Positions 9,906-20,290 of a DNA stretch of 64,000 bases are shown in pieces. The DNA is from Chersky-840 sp035532735. Its GTDB lineage: Bacteria > Actinomycetota > Acidimicrobiia > Acidimicrobiales > UBA8190. The notes under the pieces are model-generated. The model ran no database searches. It saw only the letters and a program-made list of their open reading frames with translations, and had not been told where the DNA came from. Every line of letters starts with the position of its first letter. Positions within the stretch are counted from its first letter, which is position 1. The position numbers were made by a program, and so were the translations under genes. The stretch lies in contig DATKQM010000055.1 of NCBI GenBank assembly GCA_035532735.1, positions 51,497 to 115,496 of the forward strand. Direction: 5' to 3'.

Positions 9906-11272
9906 CGCCGCATCCCCGACAGCCATCTGCCGATGAGCTCGGCGAGGTCCCCGGCGACGAGCCCCTCGGGTGAGCCGAGCTCGGCCGCCCGGCCGTGAAC
10001 ATGCGCGGCCAGCGCGGCGGCGTGGTGCAGCCCGACGCCGCGGGCCACGAACGCCCCGATCACGCCCGACAGCACGTCGCCGGTCCCCGCCGTGGCCAGG
10101 CGAGGCGACCCTGCGGTGGCCAACAACACGCTCCCAACGGGCTCGGCCACGACGGTCGTCGGGCCCTTCAGCAACACCACGGCCCCGCAGCGCTGCGCCA
10201 ACGCCGTCGCGGCGGCGATCCGATCGGTGCCCGGTGGTGCTCCCGCCAACCGGGTGAACTCCCCGTCGTGAGGGGTGAGCACCGCCGTGGGGCCCAACGC
10301 CGTGCCGATCTCTTCCCCCGTGCCGAGGGCAAAGAGGCCGTCGGCGTCGACCACGACGGGCACCGACGCCGAGGTGACGAGCCCACGGACATCCGCGACG
10401 GTGGCGTCGGTTCGACCCAGACCAGGACCGACCACCAAGGCCCGGCACCGTTGCGACATGGCGAGCGCCTCGGCGGCCCAGCCCGCCACCGGCAGCGATG
10501 CCCCGACGGCCTCGCTCACGGGAAGGTCGGAGAGGTCCCCACCGGGGATGCCCAGACGCACCATCCCCGCCCCGGCGCGGTAGGCGGCGCGCGCGCACAG
10601 GCCCGCCGCGCCGGTCATGCCCGGCGATCCCGCCACCACCGCCAACGCCGAGAGCCACTTATGCGCGTCGCGTGGGCGGGGTGCGAGCAGGCGCGCCACA
10701 TCGGCGTCCTCGATCACCCACATCCTCGCCCGACCCACGTCGAGGCCGATGTCGGCCACCTCCACCCGTCCGGCCAGCAACGATCCGTCGCCTTGGACGA
10801 GTCCGGTCTTGAGCGCCGCGAACGTCACCGTCAGATCGGCCCGCAGGGGCTCGCCGCACGCTTCACCGGTGTCACCGTTCACACCCGATGGAATGTCCAC
10901 GGCAAGCACCGGCACTCCGGCCGGCACCGCCGGGGCCCGGTAGGTGCCGCGGAACCCCGTCCCGTAGGCGGCGTCGATCACCAGGTCGACGGTTCCTGCC
11001 GTCCCGATGCGATCGGGGGCCGCGGTGGCCTCGACGACGGTCACTGCGGCACCACGTCGGCGCAGACGAGCCGCAGCCACCCGACCATCGGCACCGTTGT
11101 TGCCCTTCCCGGCCACGACCACCACGTGTCGTCCGTAGCTGCCGCCCAGAAGTCGCAGCGCCCAGGTGGCCACGGCCGTCCCGGCTCGTTCGACGAGGGT
11201 CTCCTCCGACACGGTGCGCAGCGCCTCGGCGTCGACAGCGTGCATTTCCTCCACCCGCAGCACCGGCTTCAC
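9902..11272 (-). CDS. nnrDE: Bifunctional NAD(P)HX epimerase / ADP-dependent NAD(P)HX dehydratase
   Basis: 456 residues with two fused domains. Residues 1 to about 205 are the epimerase (VAGKGNNGADGRVAA, DIPSGVNGDTG) and about 206 to 456 the dehydratase (GSPGMTGAA, LTPHDGEFTRL, LATAGTGDVLSGVIGA). Together they repair hydrated NADH and NADPH. The start is GTG at 11272, overlapping the acpS stop as GTGA. Cytoplasmic metabolite repair encoded between acpS and alr, as in many actinobacteria. Confidence 0.96.
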   Translation of the reverse strand: MKPVLRVEEMHAVDAEALRTVSEETLVERAGTAVATWALRLLGGSYGRHVVVVAGKGNNGADGRVAAARLRRRGAAVTVVEATAAPDRIGTAGTVDLVIDAAYGTGFRGTYRAPAVPAGVPVLAVDIPSGVNGDTGEACGEPLRADLTVTFAALKTGLVQGDGSLLAGRVEVADIGLDVGRARMWVIEDADVARLLAPRPRDAHKWLSALAVVAGSPGMTGAAGLCARAAYRAGAGMVRLGIPGGDLSDLPVSEAVGASLPVAGWAAEALAMSQRCRALVVGPGLGRTDATVADVRGLVTSASVPVVVDADGLFALGTGEEIGTALGPTAVLTPHDGEFTRLAGAPPGTDRIAAATALAQRCGAVVLLKGPTTVVAEPVGSVLLATAGSPRLATAGTGDVLSGVIGAFVARGVGLHHAAALAAHVHGRAAELGSPEGLVAGDLAELIGRWLSGMRR

Positions 11273-11703
11273 GGCATCGTCCTGTCATGGCGGTGGCTCG
11301 GGCCCTCGGCCACGACGGTCGCCACCGCCATGGTGTCGGTATGGGTCAGCGACAGATGCCACCGTCTCACACCTCGGCCGACACTCAATGCCGCGGCACG
11401 CCCCGACAGCGCCAGCCCCGGTTCGCCATTGTCGGACCGGACCACCTCGACGTCGCGAAACCCCGCCGCCCCCACACCCACGCCCAGAGCCTTCAACACC
11501 GCTTCTTTGGCGGCGAAGCGGACAGCGAGACGAGGACCGGGGTCGCGGCTGCGGTGCGCGTAGGCCTGCTCGGTCTCGGTGAACAGACGATCCACGATGC
11601 CCGGCCGGCGTTCCATGACCCGTCGGAACCGCACCACGTCGACGGCATCGACGCCGATGCCGCGAACTCCCCCTGCACCGAGGTCGTGGCGGGGCGCGGT
11701 CAC
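11269..11703 (-). CDS. acpS: Holo-[acyl-carrier-protein] synthase AcpS
   Basis: 144 residues. Transfers 4'-phosphopantetheine from CoA to apo-ACP. The Mg2+ ligands fall at D19 in GIGVDAVD and E67 in RFAAKEAVLKALG; the C-terminal LSLTHTDTMAVATVV is typical. The GTG start at 11703 overlaps the glmS stop (GTGA), and the extra upstream open frame is rejected as glmS shadow. The N-terminus carries about 13 residues more than the core family. Confidence 0.93.
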   Translation of the reverse strand: MTAPRHDLGAGGVRGIGVDAVDVVRFRRVMERRPGIVDRLFTETEQAYAHRSRDPGPRLAVRFAAKEAVLKALGVGVGAAGFRDVEVVRSDNGEPGLALSGRAAALSVGRGVRRWHLSLTHTDTMAVATVVAEGPSHRHDRTMP

Positions 11704-13556
11704 TCCACCGTGACGGTCTTGGCCAGGTTCCGAGGCCGGTCGACGTTGTGTCCGTGCAACCGGGCGATGTGATACGCCAACAACTGCAGCGGCACGACGT
11801 CGAGGACCGGCGCGAACAGCGGATGGGTCTCGGGCACCCACAGGACCTCGTCGGCCTGCGCGGCCGTGTCCTGGTCACCTTCGTTGGCCACGAGGACGAC
11901 CGTGGCACCCCGCGCCTTGACCTCGGCCACGTTGCCCATCATCTTCGCCCACAAATGGGTGCGGGTGGCCACGCCCACGACCACGGTGCCCGGGACGATC
12001 AACGCGATCGGGCCGTGCTTGAGCTCCCCGGCGGGATACCCCTCGGCGCGCAGGTAGGAGATCTCCTTGAGCTTCAATGCACCCTCGAGAGCGACGGGGA
12101 ACCCGACGTGGCGTCCCAGGAAGAAGAAGTCCCGGGTGTCGGTGAACTTGGCGGCGATCGCGGCCACCTCTGCCTCTCGCTCGGGCGAGAGCGTCTGTTG
12201 CACGAGCTCGGGCAGCTTGGCCAGGTCGTCGAACAGGACGCGCGCGTCGGCGGGGGTTTCGAATCCCCGCAGCTGCGCCAGATACAGCGCCAGCAGCTCG
12301 AGGGCGACGACCTGGGTCAGGTGCGTCTTGGTGGCGGCCACGCCGACTTCGGGTCCGGCCCGGGTGTAGAGGACGCCGTCGGCCTCCCGGGCCATCGACG
12401 AGTCCACCACGTTGGAGATGACCATGATCTTGGCGTCCCATTGGCGGGCCTCGCGCATGGCCTGGAGCGTGTCGATGGTCTCGCCCGACTGGCTGACGCC
12501 CACCACGAGCGTGCGATCGTCGAGCACGGGGTCTCGGTAACGGAACTCCGATGCGATGTCGATCTCGGTGGGGAGACGGGCCAGGCGCTCGATGGCGTAC
12601 TTCGCCACCATGCCGGCGTGGTAGCTCGAACCGCAAGCCACCACGAACACCTTGTCCACCCGGCGCAGCTCGTCGTCGGTGATCCGCAGCTCGTCGAGCT
12701 CGACGGTCCCGTCGGACAGCAGACGGCCGAGCAGGGTGTCGGCGATCGCACGAGGTTGCTCGTGGATCTCCTTGCCCATGAAGTCGGGGTAGCCGCCCTT
12801 CTCCGCCGCCTCGAGGTCCCAGTCGACGTGGAGCTCTTTGGGCTCGACCTCTTTGCCCTGCAAGGTCGTGACGAGCATCGACCCGGGCCGGAGCACCACC
12901 ACCTGGTCGTCGTCGAGCACCCAGAACCGTCGGGTCCGGCCCAACAAGGCGGGGATGTCCGAGGCGAGCAGGCCCTCCCCCGAGTCCCCATCGCCCATGC
13001 CGATGATGAGGGGCGACACACGACGTCCCGCCACGATGGTGCCCGGCTCCCCGGCAGACATCACCGCCAGTGCGAACGCGCCCCGCACCTCGCGTAGCGT
13101 GGCCCGAACGGCATCGGCGAGCGAGCAACCTCCTGAGAGCTCTCGCTCGACGAGATGCGCGATGACCTCGGTGTCGGTGTCGGAGACGAACGTGTGGCCC
13201 TCACCGCGGAGCTGCTCGGCGAGCTCCCGCCAGTTCTCGATGATGCCGTTATGCACCACGGCGACGTTGCCGGTGCAGTCGAGGATGGGATGCGCGTTGG
13301 ACTCGGTGGGATGGCCATGTGTGGCCCAACGGGTATGGCCGATGCCCGCCGTCACCGCGCCCGGGCCTTCCTCGACGACCTTGCGAAGATCCTCGAGAGA
13401 TCGGGTCCCGGTGGCGGCCCGGGCCCGCCACAGGACCCCGGCGGACTGCAGGGCCACGCCGGCGGAGTCATAGCCCCGGTATTCGAGCCTCTCGAGCCCC
13501 TGGAGCAGAACGCTCAGCACTTCGCCACCGCCGGTGGCTCCGATGATGCCGCACAT
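11700..13556 (-). CDS. glmS: Glutamine-fructose-6-phosphate aminotransferase GlmS
   Basis: 618 residues. First step of UDP-GlcNAc synthesis: fructose 6-phosphate plus glutamine to glucosamine 6-phosphate. The Ntn glutaminase starts with Cys2 (MCGIIG) and contains GIGHTRWATHG and HNGIIENW. Two SIS isomerase domains follow, with VACGSSYHAG and GVSQSGETIDT, then FLGRH...EGALKLKE and ELKHGPIAL. glmM is the next gene upstream. No glmS ribozyme was recognised in the 68-base gap. Confidence 0.97.
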   Translation of the reverse strand: MCGIIGATGGGEVLSVLLQGLERLEYRGYDSAGVALQSAGVLWRARAATGTRSLEDLRKVVEEGPGAVTAGIGHTRWATHGHPTESNAHPILDCTGNVAVVHNGIIENWRELAEQLRGEGHTFVSDTDTEVIAHLVERELSGGCSLADAVRATLREVRGAFALAVMSAGEPGTIVAGRRVSPLIIGMGDGDSGEGLLASDIPALLGRTRRFWVLDDDQVVVLRPGSMLVTTLQGKEVEPKELHVDWDLEAAEKGGYPDFMGKEIHEQPRAIADTLLGRLLSDGTVELDELRITDDELRRVDKVFVVACGSSYHAGMVAKYAIERLARLPTEIDIASEFRYRDPVLDDRTLVVGVSQSGETIDTLQAMREARQWDAKIMVISNVVDSSMAREADGVLYTRAGPEVGVAATKTHLTQVVALELLALYLAQLRGFETPADARVLFDDLAKLPELVQQTLSPEREAEVAAIAAKFTDTRDFFFLGRHVGFPVALEGALKLKEISYLRAEGYPAGELKHGPIALIVPGTVVVGVATRTHLWAKMMGNVAEVKARGATVVLVANEGDQDTAAQADEVLWVPETHPLFAPVLDVVPLQLLAYHIARLHGHNVDRPRNLAKTVTVE

Positions 13557-13624
13557 GAGATCCCAGGCTACGGGGTCGTCGACCTCAGGCGGGAACGCCG
13601 GTGCCCCGGGCGCCGGCCACGACC

Positions 13625-14986
13625 TCAGTCAGGAGCCGAAGCCACCACGAGTGCCTTCTCCACGACCGCGCACAGTCGTTGCGCGGCGGCGTGGGCCACC
13701 GCCTCGTCCTCGGCCTCCACCATCACCCGGACGAGGGGCTCGGTGCCGCTGGCCCGCAGCAGCACCCGCCCGCGACTTCCGAGCTCGGTCTGGACCGCCG
13801 CCACCTCGGCCTGGACCGCCGCGGCGACGACGACGTGGTCGGGTCGCGGCGCCACCACGTTGAGCAGCACCTGCGGGAGTCGCTGCATGGACTGCTTCGC
13901 CAGTGCCGCCAAAGGAGCTCCCGACCGCTTCACGAGGTCGAGGAGCAAGATGCCGGTGAGCACGCCGTCGCCGGTCGACGCCAACTCGCGGAACACGATG
14001 TGGCCCGACTGCTCACCGCCCAGGGTGAGCCCGTCCGCGTTGAGCGCCTCGAGGACGTACCGGTCCCCGACCTGGGTTTCGTGCACCGTGATGCCCCGCT
14101 CCGCCATGGCCAGGCGGAAGCCCAGGTTGGTCATCACGGTGACGACGACGGTGTCCTGCGCCAGCTTGCCCTGACCGGCCAGATCAGTGGCGAACATCGA
14201 CACCAGCTCGTCCCCCGTGGTCAGCGCCCCGGTGTGGTCGACCGCCAGCAGCCGATCGGCGTCCCCGTCGAGGGCCAGTCCGAGGTGTGCGCCCCGGGCG
14301 ACGACCTCGGCCGCCAAGGTCTCGGGATGCGTCGAGCCACAGCCGTCGTTGATGTTCGAACCGTCGGGCTCGTGCGCGATCGCATGGACATCCGCACCCA
14401 GACGCGCCAGGACCTCGGGGGCCACGGTCGAGGCGGCGCCATTGGCGCAGTCGACCACGACGCGCATGCCGGTCAGGTCCCGTCCCTCGAGCACTCCGAC
14501 GAGATGATCGACGTATCTGTGGTGCGCGTCGGGCTCCTCCGACAGCCTCCCGACACCGTGGCCAACCGGCGATGCCGACGGCGACCCCGAGGACTCGAGC
14601 ACCCGCCCGAGCTCCTCCTCGATGGCGGCTTCGGTGAGGTCGGGGAGCTTGACGCCACCCGCCGCGAAGAGCTTGATGCCATTGTCGGCGAAGGGGTTGT
14701 GCGAGGCGGAGACCACTGCCGCCGGACAGCCCCGTTGCGCTGACCACCATGCCACCCCGGGCGTCGGGATGACGCCCAGATCGACCACATCCGCACCCTC
14801 GCTCGCCATCCCGGCCGACAAGGCCGCTTGGAGGAGGGGGCCCGAACGTCTCGTGTCCCGACCGACCACGAAGCGCTCGGCGTCTAGTGCACGGGCGGCT
14901 GCTCGCCCGAGTGCCATGACCAGCTCGGCGCCCAACTCGGCGTTGGCGACTCCGCGAATGCCGTCCGTGCCGAACCGCAGGTCCAC
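13625..14986 (-). CDS. glmM: Phosphoglucosamine mutase GlmM
   Basis: 453 residues. Converts glucosamine 6-phosphate to the 1-phosphate. The phosphoserine loop is VSASHNPFADNG with Ser95, the Mg2+ loop is DGDADR, the sugar-binding segment is GGEQSGH, and the phosphate-binding RASGTEPLVRV lies near the C-terminus. The start MDLRFGTDGIRG is standard. It lies 6 bases from rpsI, so it is co-transcribed with rplM-rpsI. Confidence 0.97.
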   Translation of the reverse strand: MDLRFGTDGIRGVANAELGAELVMALGRAAARALDAERFVVGRDTRRSGPLLQAALSAGMASEGADVVDLGVIPTPGVAWWSAQRGCPAAVVSASHNPFADNGIKLFAAGGVKLPDLTEAAIEEELGRVLESSGSPSASPVGHGVGRLSEEPDAHHRYVDHLVGVLEGRDLTGMRVVVDCANGAASTVAPEVLARLGADVHAIAHEPDGSNINDGCGSTHPETLAAEVVARGAHLGLALDGDADRLLAVDHTGALTTGDELVSMFATDLAGQGKLAQDTVVVTVMTNLGFRLAMAERGITVHETQVGDRYVLEALNADGLTLGGEQSGHIVFRELASTGDGVLTGILLLDLVKRSGAPLAALAKQSMQRLPQVLLNVVAPRPDHVVVAAAVQAEVAAVQTELGSRGRVLLRASGTEPLVRVMVEAEDEAVAHAAAQRLCAVVEKALVVASAPD

Positions 14987-14992
14987 GACCGG

Positions 14993-15403
14993 CTACCGCT
15001 TGGAGTACTGCGGTGCCTTGCGAGCCTTCTTGAGGCCGTACTTCTTGCTCTCCTTCTCGCGGGCGTCGCGGGTGAGCAGTCCGGCCTTCTTGAGGATGGC
15101 GCGCAACTCGGGGTTGAGCTCGACGAGCGAGCGCGTGATCCCGAGGCGCATCGCACCGGCCTGACCAGACACTCCCCCGCCGGCGATGGTGGCGTCGATG
15201 TCGTAGCCCTCGGTGAGGTTGGTGACCCGCAGCGGCTCGGTCACCACCATGCGGTGGGTGGCGGAGCTGAAGTAGTCGTCGAAGGCACGACGGTTGATGG
15301 TGATCTTGCCCTCGCCGGGCCGGATCCTCACCCGTGCCACCGCCGCCTTGCGGCGGCCCGTGTTCTGGCACAGAGGAGCGGGGAGCTTGACCTTGATCGT
15401 CAC
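14993..15403 (-). CDS. rpsI: 30S ribosomal protein S9
   Basis: 136 residues from a GTG start at 15403. The conserved [11 protein letters not shown] and the C-terminal QYSKR tail, which contacts P-site tRNA, are present. It follows rplM after 52 bases, the standard L13-S9 pair. Confidence 0.97.
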   Translation of the reverse strand: MTIKVKLPAPLCQNTGRRKAAVARVRIRPGEGKITINRRAFDDYFSSATHRMVVTEPLRVTNLTEGYDIDATIAGGGVSGQAGAMRLGITRSLVELNPELRAILKKAGLLTRDAREKESKKYGLKKARKAPQYSKR

Positions 15404-15455
15404 GTTCGTGATTCCTGTCTCTTGCTCTCGTGGGACGCGATGACGACCCGGGGAC

Positions 15456-15905
15456 TCACGACCGGGCCCGGGCGCCGGGCACGTCGAGGGGTTGGGGTTG
15501 CTGGGCCTGATGCGGATGGTCGGCCCCGGCGTAGACCTTCAATTTGTTCAGCTGTTGGCGCCCGAGACGGGTGCGGGGCAGCATCCCCCGTACGGCGCGC
15601 CGCACGACCTCCTCGGGTCGCTCGGAGAGGAGCTCGCCGTACTTCTTCTTGGTGAGCCCGCCGGGATAGCCACTGTGGTGGTAGACGAACTTCTTCTCGG
15701 ACTTGTCCGAGGTGAGCACGACCTTCGCCGCGTTCACCACGACAATGTGGTCACCGGTGTCGACGTGGGGGGCGAAGATGGGCTTGTGCTTGCCGCGCAG
15801 ACGCGAGGCCACCTCGGTGGCCAGTCGTCCGAGCACCATGCCCTCGGCGTCGATGACGTGCCAGGACCGGATGATGTCGTCAGCTTTGGGCGAAAACGTG
15901 CGCAC
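15456..15905 (-). CDS. rplM: 50S ribosomal protein L13
   Basis: 149 residues from a GTG at 15905 with a GAGG site about 9 bases upstream. [16 protein letters not shown] and [11 protein letters not shown] are typical. The open frame extends upstream, but that sequence is non-conserved. The C-terminus is slightly longer than usual, ending in a Gln/Pro/Arg-rich stretch ([10 protein letters not shown]). The 187-base leader before it contains a hairpin. Confidence 0.95.
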   Translation of the reverse strand: MRTFSPKADDIIRSWHVIDAEGMVLGRLATEVASRLRGKHKPIFAPHVDTGDHIVVVNAAKVVLTSDKSEKKFVYHHSGYPGGLTKKKYGELLSERPEEVVRRAVRGMLPRTRLGRQQLNKLKVYAGADHPHQAQQPQPLDVPGARARS

Positions 15906-15946
15906 GGAGAATCCTCGTCTTTTAGCCCGGGCCCGGACGGGCGTTA

Positions 15947-15970
15947 CGGCACCGACCGGCTCGGGTGCCG
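15947..15970 (-). promoter_or_regulatory. Hairpin in the rplM leader
   Basis: CGGCACC at 15947-15953 pairs with GGTGCCG at 15964-15970 across a 10-base loop, in the 187-base truA-rplM interval. It lies about 42 bases upstream of the rplM start. It could be a regulatory leader element; no known leader family could be assigned by eye. Confidence 0.3.
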
Positions 15971-16092
15971 ACCGCTGGGCAACCCTATGCATACGGGCAG
16001 CTCCTGCACGTAGCCGGCGGACAACGTTAGGCGCTCGGAGTGCCCTGGGCAAGCGGCGCCGGGCATCGTCGAGCCGGCCCGGACCCGGATCG

Positions 16093-16941
16093 TCACTCGT
16101 CGTAATCCACGCCGACCAGGCACAACCCCTGGGGAGGGGCGATGACGCCCCCGACACGGGACCGGTCGCCGCTCTGCAACAGCCAGTTGACGTCCGACGC
16201 CCGGCGCCGGCCCCGTCCGACCTCGACCAGTGCCCCCACCACCGAACGCACCATCTGATGGCAGAACGAGGTGGCCGAGATGTCGAACCGGAGCAGCCGG
16301 GTGCGTGGGCCCAGCTCGCCGGCGCGTACCGGGAGGTCGGAGAAGCGGGCATCGAGCACCCGTCGACGGATGGGCGTGCCGGCCTCGGTCCCCGGGACGC
16401 GCCGGCAGAAGGCCCGAAAGTCATGCTCACCCAGCAATGCGTCCGCCGCGCTGGCCATGGACCTGAGGTCGAGTGGTCCCGGCACGTGCCACACCACGGG
16501 AGCCAGCAGTGGGTCCGATGTCTCGTCCTCGAGGATCAGGTACCGGTAGTGCCGGGCTCGGGCCGAACGGCGGGCGTCGAACCCGGCCGGGGCCACTTCC
16601 GCGCAGCGCACGACGACGGTGGGCTCGAGCAGCGTGTTCACCGATCGGACCAAGCGGGCGCTGTCCACGCCGTCGCGCACGTCGACATGCACCACCTGAC
16701 CCCTGGCGTGCACCCCCGCATCGGTCCGCCCCGCACAGACCAGCTCGACACGGTGGCCGACAACAACGGCGATGGCATCGGCCAGAGCTCCGGCCACGGT
16801 GCGCTGACCGGGTTGCACGGCGAAGCCCCGGAATCCCGCCCCGTCGTAGGAGATCGTCAGCCGCAGGCGCGTGGTGAGGGCGCGATTCTCGTCGTCACGC
16901 CGGGGCATGTCGTTCGAAGAGGGCGACACCGCCGTCGACAT
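16093..16941 (-). CDS. truA: tRNA pseudouridine(38-40) synthase TruA
   Basis: 282 residues from ATG 16941. Makes pseudouridine at positions 38-40 of tRNA anticodon arms. The catalytic Asp is D74 in [17 protein letters not shown], followed by RARHYRYLI and [13 protein letters not shown]. An internal ATG at 16908 gives 271 residues and is nearly as likely, because neither has a strong ribosome binding site. Follows rplQ after 86 bases, the usual order. Confidence 0.93.
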   Translation of the reverse strand: MSTAVSPSSNDMPRRDDENRALTTRLRLTISYDGAGFRGFAVQPGQRTVAGALADAIAVVVGHRVELVCAGRTDAGVHARGQVVHVDVRDGVDSARLVRSVNTLLEPTVVVRCAEVAPAGFDARRSARARHYRYLILEDETSDPLLAPVVWHVPGPLDLRSMASAADALLGEHDFRAFCRRVPGTEAGTPIRRRVLDARFSDLPVRAGELGPRTRLLRFDISATSFCHQMVRSVVGALVEVGRGRRRASDVNWLLQSGDRSRVGGVIAPPQGLCLVGVDYDE

Positions 16942-17027
16942 GCTCGGAACTTCGGCTTCGGATCCGGCCGACCTCGACCCCACCCCGGCCGCCCCGGAGG
17001 CAACCGTGAGGTCGGGGTCGAACAGGG

Positions 17028-17381
17028 TCAAACCAGTTCGATGCGCGCCATGGGAGCGCTGTCGCCCTGACGGGGGCCGAGCTTCAAGATGCGGGTGTAG
17101 CCGCCGGGTCGGTCCGAATACCGGGGGGCGATCTCCGCGAAGAGCTTGTGGGCCATGTCCTTGTCCCTGATCAAGGCAACCACGTTGCGATGGCGATGGA
17201 CGCCACCTTTGACCGCGGCGGTGATGCATTTCTCCGCCACCGGCCGCAGCGCCTTGGCTTTGGCCTCGGTCGTCACCAGTGACTCCGCGGCGATCAGCGA
17301 GGCCACGAGGTTGCCCAGCATGGCCTTTTGATGCGCGGCGTCACCGCCCAGTCGCCGGCCCCTCCGGGGTGTCCCACGCAT
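17028..17381 (-). CDS. rplQ: 50S ribosomal protein L17
   Basis: 117 residues. [22 protein letters not shown] is the conserved N-terminal core. The C-terminus ([21 protein letters not shown]) is complete, without the long acidic tail seen in many actinobacterial L17s. It follows rpoA after 7 bases. Confidence 0.96.
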   Translation of the reverse strand: MRGTPRRGRRLGGDAAHQKAMLGNLVASLIAAESLVTTEAKAKALRPVAEKCITAAVKGGVHRHRNVVALIRDKDMAHKLFAEIAPRYSDRPGGYTRILKLGPRQGDSAPMARIELV

Positions 17382-17388
17382 AGCCGGC

Positions 17389-18327
17389 TCAGTCCTTGAT
17401 GCGGAGCGAGAGGCCGCGCTCGTCGAGGCGCTGAATGACCTCGTCGAGGGACTTCTGACCGAAGTTGGTGATGGCCAGGAGGTCCTCGGCGGTCCGCTCC
17501 ACCAGCTCGCCGATGGTGTTGACCTGGGCCCGCTTGAGGCAGTTGCGGGGCCGCTCGGAGAGGTCGAGGTCCTCAATGGCGAGGTCGAGGTCGGGCGAGC
17601 CACTGGTGGAGGTCCCCACCTCGCCCAGCTCGAGGCCCTGGGGCTCGTCTTCGAGGTCGGCGACGAGGCCCACCAGCGAGCGCAGCGTGTCACCGGCCGA
17701 GGCGAGCGCCTCGCGCGGCGAGAGCGACCCGTCGGTCTCGATGTCGAGGACGAGGCGGTCGAAGTCGGTGGACTGCTCGACCCGGACCGGCTCGACCGAG
17801 AATGCCACACGCCGGACCGGCGAGAAGATCGAGTCGACCGGGATCACGCCGATGGTGTTGGACCGCTTGTTGCGCTCCGCCGAGGCGTAGCCGCGACCGC
17901 GCTCGACGGTGACGTCGATGGCCAGGCGCCCCTTGCCGTTCAGGGTGGCGATGTGGAGATCGGGATTGAGGACCTCGACGTCCGCGGTGAGCTGGAAGTC
18001 TCCGGCCGAGACGTCTCCGGGACCGCGCTTGTCGCAGCGCAAGGTGACCCCTTCATCGGCGTGCACCCGCAGGACGACGTCCTTCAGGTTCAAGATGATG
18101 TCGGTGACGTCCTCTTTGACACCGGGCAGCGTGGTGAACTCGTGCAGGGCGTCGTCGAATCGGACCTGGGTCACCGCGGCGCCGGGGATGGACGAAAGCA
18201 AGGTCCGGCGGATCGAGTTTCCGAGTGTGTGGCCGAAACCGGGCTCGAGCGGGCTGACGGCGAACCGCTGACGGTTGCCCTCCTCCTCGCCGATGGCCTC
18301 GACGCTGGGGCGCTGGATGATGAGCAT
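17389..18327 (-). CDS. rpoA: RNA polymerase alpha subunit
   Basis: 312 residues. The N-terminal dimerisation domain ([17 protein letters not shown] region) assembles beta and beta'. The C-terminal domain from about residue 245 ([17 protein letters not shown]-like [19 protein letters not shown]) binds UP elements and activators. Part of the infA-rpmJ-rpsM-rpsK-rpsD-rpoA-rplQ cluster. Confidence 0.98.
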   Translation of the reverse strand: MLIIQRPSVEAIGEEEGNRQRFAVSPLEPGFGHTLGNSIRRTLLSSIPGAAVTQVRFDDALHEFTTLPGVKEDVTDIILNLKDVVLRVHADEGVTLRCDKRGPGDVSAGDFQLTADVEVLNPDLHIATLNGKGRLAIDVTVERGRGYASAERNKRSNTIGVIPVDSIFSPVRRVAFSVEPVRVEQSTDFDRLVLDIETDGSLSPREALASAGDTLRSLVGLVADLEDEPQGLELGEVGTSTSGSPDLDLAIEDLDLSERPRNCLKRAQVNTIGELVERTAEDLLAITNFGQKSLDEVIQRLDERGLSLRIKD

Positions 18328-18384
18328 GGGACTGGCTCCTGGGTGTCGTGGGGGGCTGAGTGTCTGAGGCTCGGAGACGGGGCG

Positions 18385-19032
18385 TTACTTGGAGTACAGC
18401 TCGACGATGAGCGACTCACGCACCGGCTCGTCGATGTGCTCGCGCTCGGGCAGCGTGGTGACGCGTACCTGGGTACGGGCCTCGCCCGACTCCAGCCACA
18501 GTGGCAGCGGGCGGTCGAGCGTGTCGAGGTTCCTTCGCACGAAGTAGAGCTCTTTTGACGACGGCTTGAGGGTGACGACGTCACCCTGGCGGACCCGGTA
18601 GCTCGGGATCGTGACCCGCTTGCCGTTCACCAGGATGTGCCCGTGGCGCACCAGCTGACGGGCCTGGGCCCGACTCGCACCCCACGTGGCCCGGAACGTC
18701 ACGTTGTCCAGGCGCAGCTCGAGAAGACGCAGGAGGTTCTCCCCGGTGATCCCGGGCTGACGGCTGGCTTCTGCGTAGAGGTTCCGGAACTGGCGCTCCA
18801 ACAGCCCGTAGATGCGGCGGGCCTTCTGCTTCTCACGCAGCTGGGCCAGGTATTCCGAGCCCTGGCGCATCCGGTCACGGCCGTGCTCCCCGGGCGGGTA
18901 GGCGCGGCTGTGGCGGTCGGTGACCGCTTCGCTCACAGGACATTTGAGCGAGTAGCAGCGCTCGCCCTTCAAAAACAGCTTGGTCCGTTCGCGCCGACAC
19001 AGCCGGCAGACGGGACCCGTGTAACGCGCCAT
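18385..19032 (-). CDS. rpsD: 30S ribosomal protein S4 (zinc-binding form)
   Basis: 215 residues. Primary 16S rRNA binder. The four zinc cysteines are intact (C9, C12, C26, C31), the C+ type. The S4 RNA-binding domain is [12 protein letters not shown]...[14 protein letters not shown]. In some bacteria S4 represses the alpha operon, but no recognisable S4 leader was found here. Confidence 0.97.
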   Translation of the reverse strand: MARYTGPVCRLCRRERTKLFLKGERCYSLKCPVSEAVTDRHSRAYPPGEHGRDRMRQGSEYLAQLREKQKARRIYGLLERQFRNLYAEASRQPGITGENLLRLLELRLDNVTFRATWGASRAQARQLVRHGHILVNGKRVTIPSYRVRQGDVVTLKPSSKELYFVRRNLDTLDRPLPLWLESGEARTQVRVTTLPEREHIDEPVRESLIVELYSK

Positions 19033-19056
19033 GCGGTGGTGCTCCTTCCGTTCCCG

Positions 19057-19491
19057 CTAGACCCGGCGCCGCTTCTTGGGGCGGCAGCCGTTGTGCGGGA
19101 TGGGGGTGACGTCTTTGATGCCGGCGACCTCGATGCCGACAGCCGCGAGCGAGCGGATGGCGGTCTCACGGCCCGAGCCCGGGCCCCGTACGAGCACGTC
19201 GACCTTGCGCACGCCGTGTTCCATGGCGCGCCGGGCGGCCTGCTCGGCGGCGAGCTGGGCCGCGAAGGGCGTGGACTTGCGCGATCCCTTGAAGCCGACG
19301 TTGCCGGCCGAGGCCCACGCCAGGACGTTCCCCTCGTGGTCCGAGATCGAGATGATGGTGTTGTTGAACGAGCTCTTGATGTGGGCCACCCCGTAGGCGA
19401 TATTCTTGCGCTCACGCTTGCGGGGTCGGCGGACCGCGGCGGCCTTGGTGGTCGACTTGGCGGCTTTGGACGCTTTGGCAGTTTTTGCCAT
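19057..19491 (-). CDS. rpsK: 30S ribosomal protein S11
   Basis: 144 residues. The core starts at [21 protein letters not shown], preceded by about 28 Ala/Lys/Arg-rich residues typical of actinobacterial S11. The C-terminal [13 protein letters not shown] is canonical. The ATG overlaps the rpsM stop by one base (TGATG). Confidence 0.97.
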   Translation of the reverse strand: MAKTAKASKAAKSTTKAAAVRRPRKRERKNIAYGVAHIKSSFNNTIISISDHEGNVLAWASAGNVGFKGSRKSTPFAAQLAAEQAARRAMEHGVRKVDVLVRGPGSGRETAIRSLAAVGIEVAGIKDVTPIPHNGCRPKKRRRV

Positions 19492-19871
19492 CAGTGCTTC
19501 CGAACCTTCTTCTTGCCGGCGACGGTCTTCTTGGGGCCCTTGCGGGTGCGGGCGTTGGTGTGGGTCCGCTGGCCGTGGACGGGCAGGCCTTTGCGGTGGC
19601 GCACACCCTCGTAGCAGCCGATCTCCATCTTGCGCTTGATGTCCTGGGCGATGTCCCGACGGAGATCACCTTCGACCTTGAAGTTGGCGTCGATGTAGGA
19701 GCGGAGGCGAACGACCTCCTCGTCGGTGAGGTCCCGCACGCGGGTGTCGGCGTTGAGGTCGGTCCCGGCGATGGTCTGCTGCGCTCGGGTCCGGCCGATG
19801 CCGAAGATGTAGGTGAGGGATACTTCCAACCGCTTTTCGCGGGGGATGTCCACACCGGAGATCCGTGCCAC
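19491..19871 (-). CDS. rpsM: 30S ribosomal protein S13
   Basis: 126 residues. [26 protein letters not shown] is the standard start; the C-terminal basic tail ([15 protein letters not shown]) contacts tRNA and 16S rRNA. Between rpmJ and rpsK in the alpha cluster. Confidence 0.97.
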   Translation of the reverse strand: MARISGVDIPREKRLEVSLTYIFGIGRTRAQQTIAGTDLNADTRVRDLTDEEVVRLRSYIDANFKVEGDLRRDIAQDIKRKMEIGCYEGVRHRKGLPVHGQRTHTNARTRKGPKKTVAGKKKVRKH

Positions 19872-19917
19872 TTGTGTTGCCGCTCCTCTCGTCCTGGTCA
19901 GTCTGTGGGCTGGGCGG

Positions 19918-20031
19918 TCAGCCCTGGCGCTGCTTGTGCCGGGGGTTGTCGCAGATCACCATCACCCTGCCGTTGCGGCGGATGACCTTGCACTTCTCGC
20001 AGATCGGCTTGACGCTCGGTCGAACTTTCAT
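19918..20031 (-). CDS. rpmJ: 50S ribosomal protein L36 (zinc-binding form)
   Basis: 37 residues, read directly from the sequence: [20 protein letters not shown], then [17 protein letters not shown]. Zinc ligands C11, C14, C27 and H32 are all present, so this is the C+ paralogue. Lies 34 bases after infA and 46 before rpsM. Confidence 0.97.
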   Translation of the reverse strand: MKVRPSVKPICEKCKVIRRNGRVMVICDNPRHKQRQG

Positions 20032-20065
20032 CTCCGTCTTCCCTGCCTCGAACTCGCTGTGCCTA

Positions 20066-20290
20066 CTACTTGTACCGGTATGTGATCCGTCCGCGACTCA
20101 AGTCGTAGGGCGTGATCTCAACCTGCACGCGATCGCCGGGGAGGATCCGGATCCGGTGCATGCGCATCTTGCCGGAGCTGTGGGCAAGCACCTTGTGGCC
20201 GTTTTCGAGCTCGACACGGAACATGGCATTCGGCAGCGGCTCGACGACCGTCCCCTCGAGCACGATCGCATCCTCTTTGGGCTTGGGCAG
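20066..20290 (-). CDS. infA: Translation initiation factor IF-1, apparent CTG start
   Basis: 74 residues. IF-1 binds the A site during initiation; the S1-like OB fold is complete ([23 protein letters not shown] through GRITYRYK). No ATG, GTG or TTG occurs in frame where the protein should begin. The CTG at 20290 gives [M][14 protein letters not shown], which aligns in length with the usual MAKKDDAIEVEGTV start, and it sits 6 bases after a clean AGGAGG. The next in-frame ATG is inside the conserved core (MFRVEL). A non-canonical start is therefore the best reading. Confidence 0.9.
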   Translation of the reverse strand: MPKPKEDAIVLEGTVVEPLPNAMFRVELENGHKVLAHSSGKMRMHRIRILPGDRVQVEITPYDLSRGRITYRYK

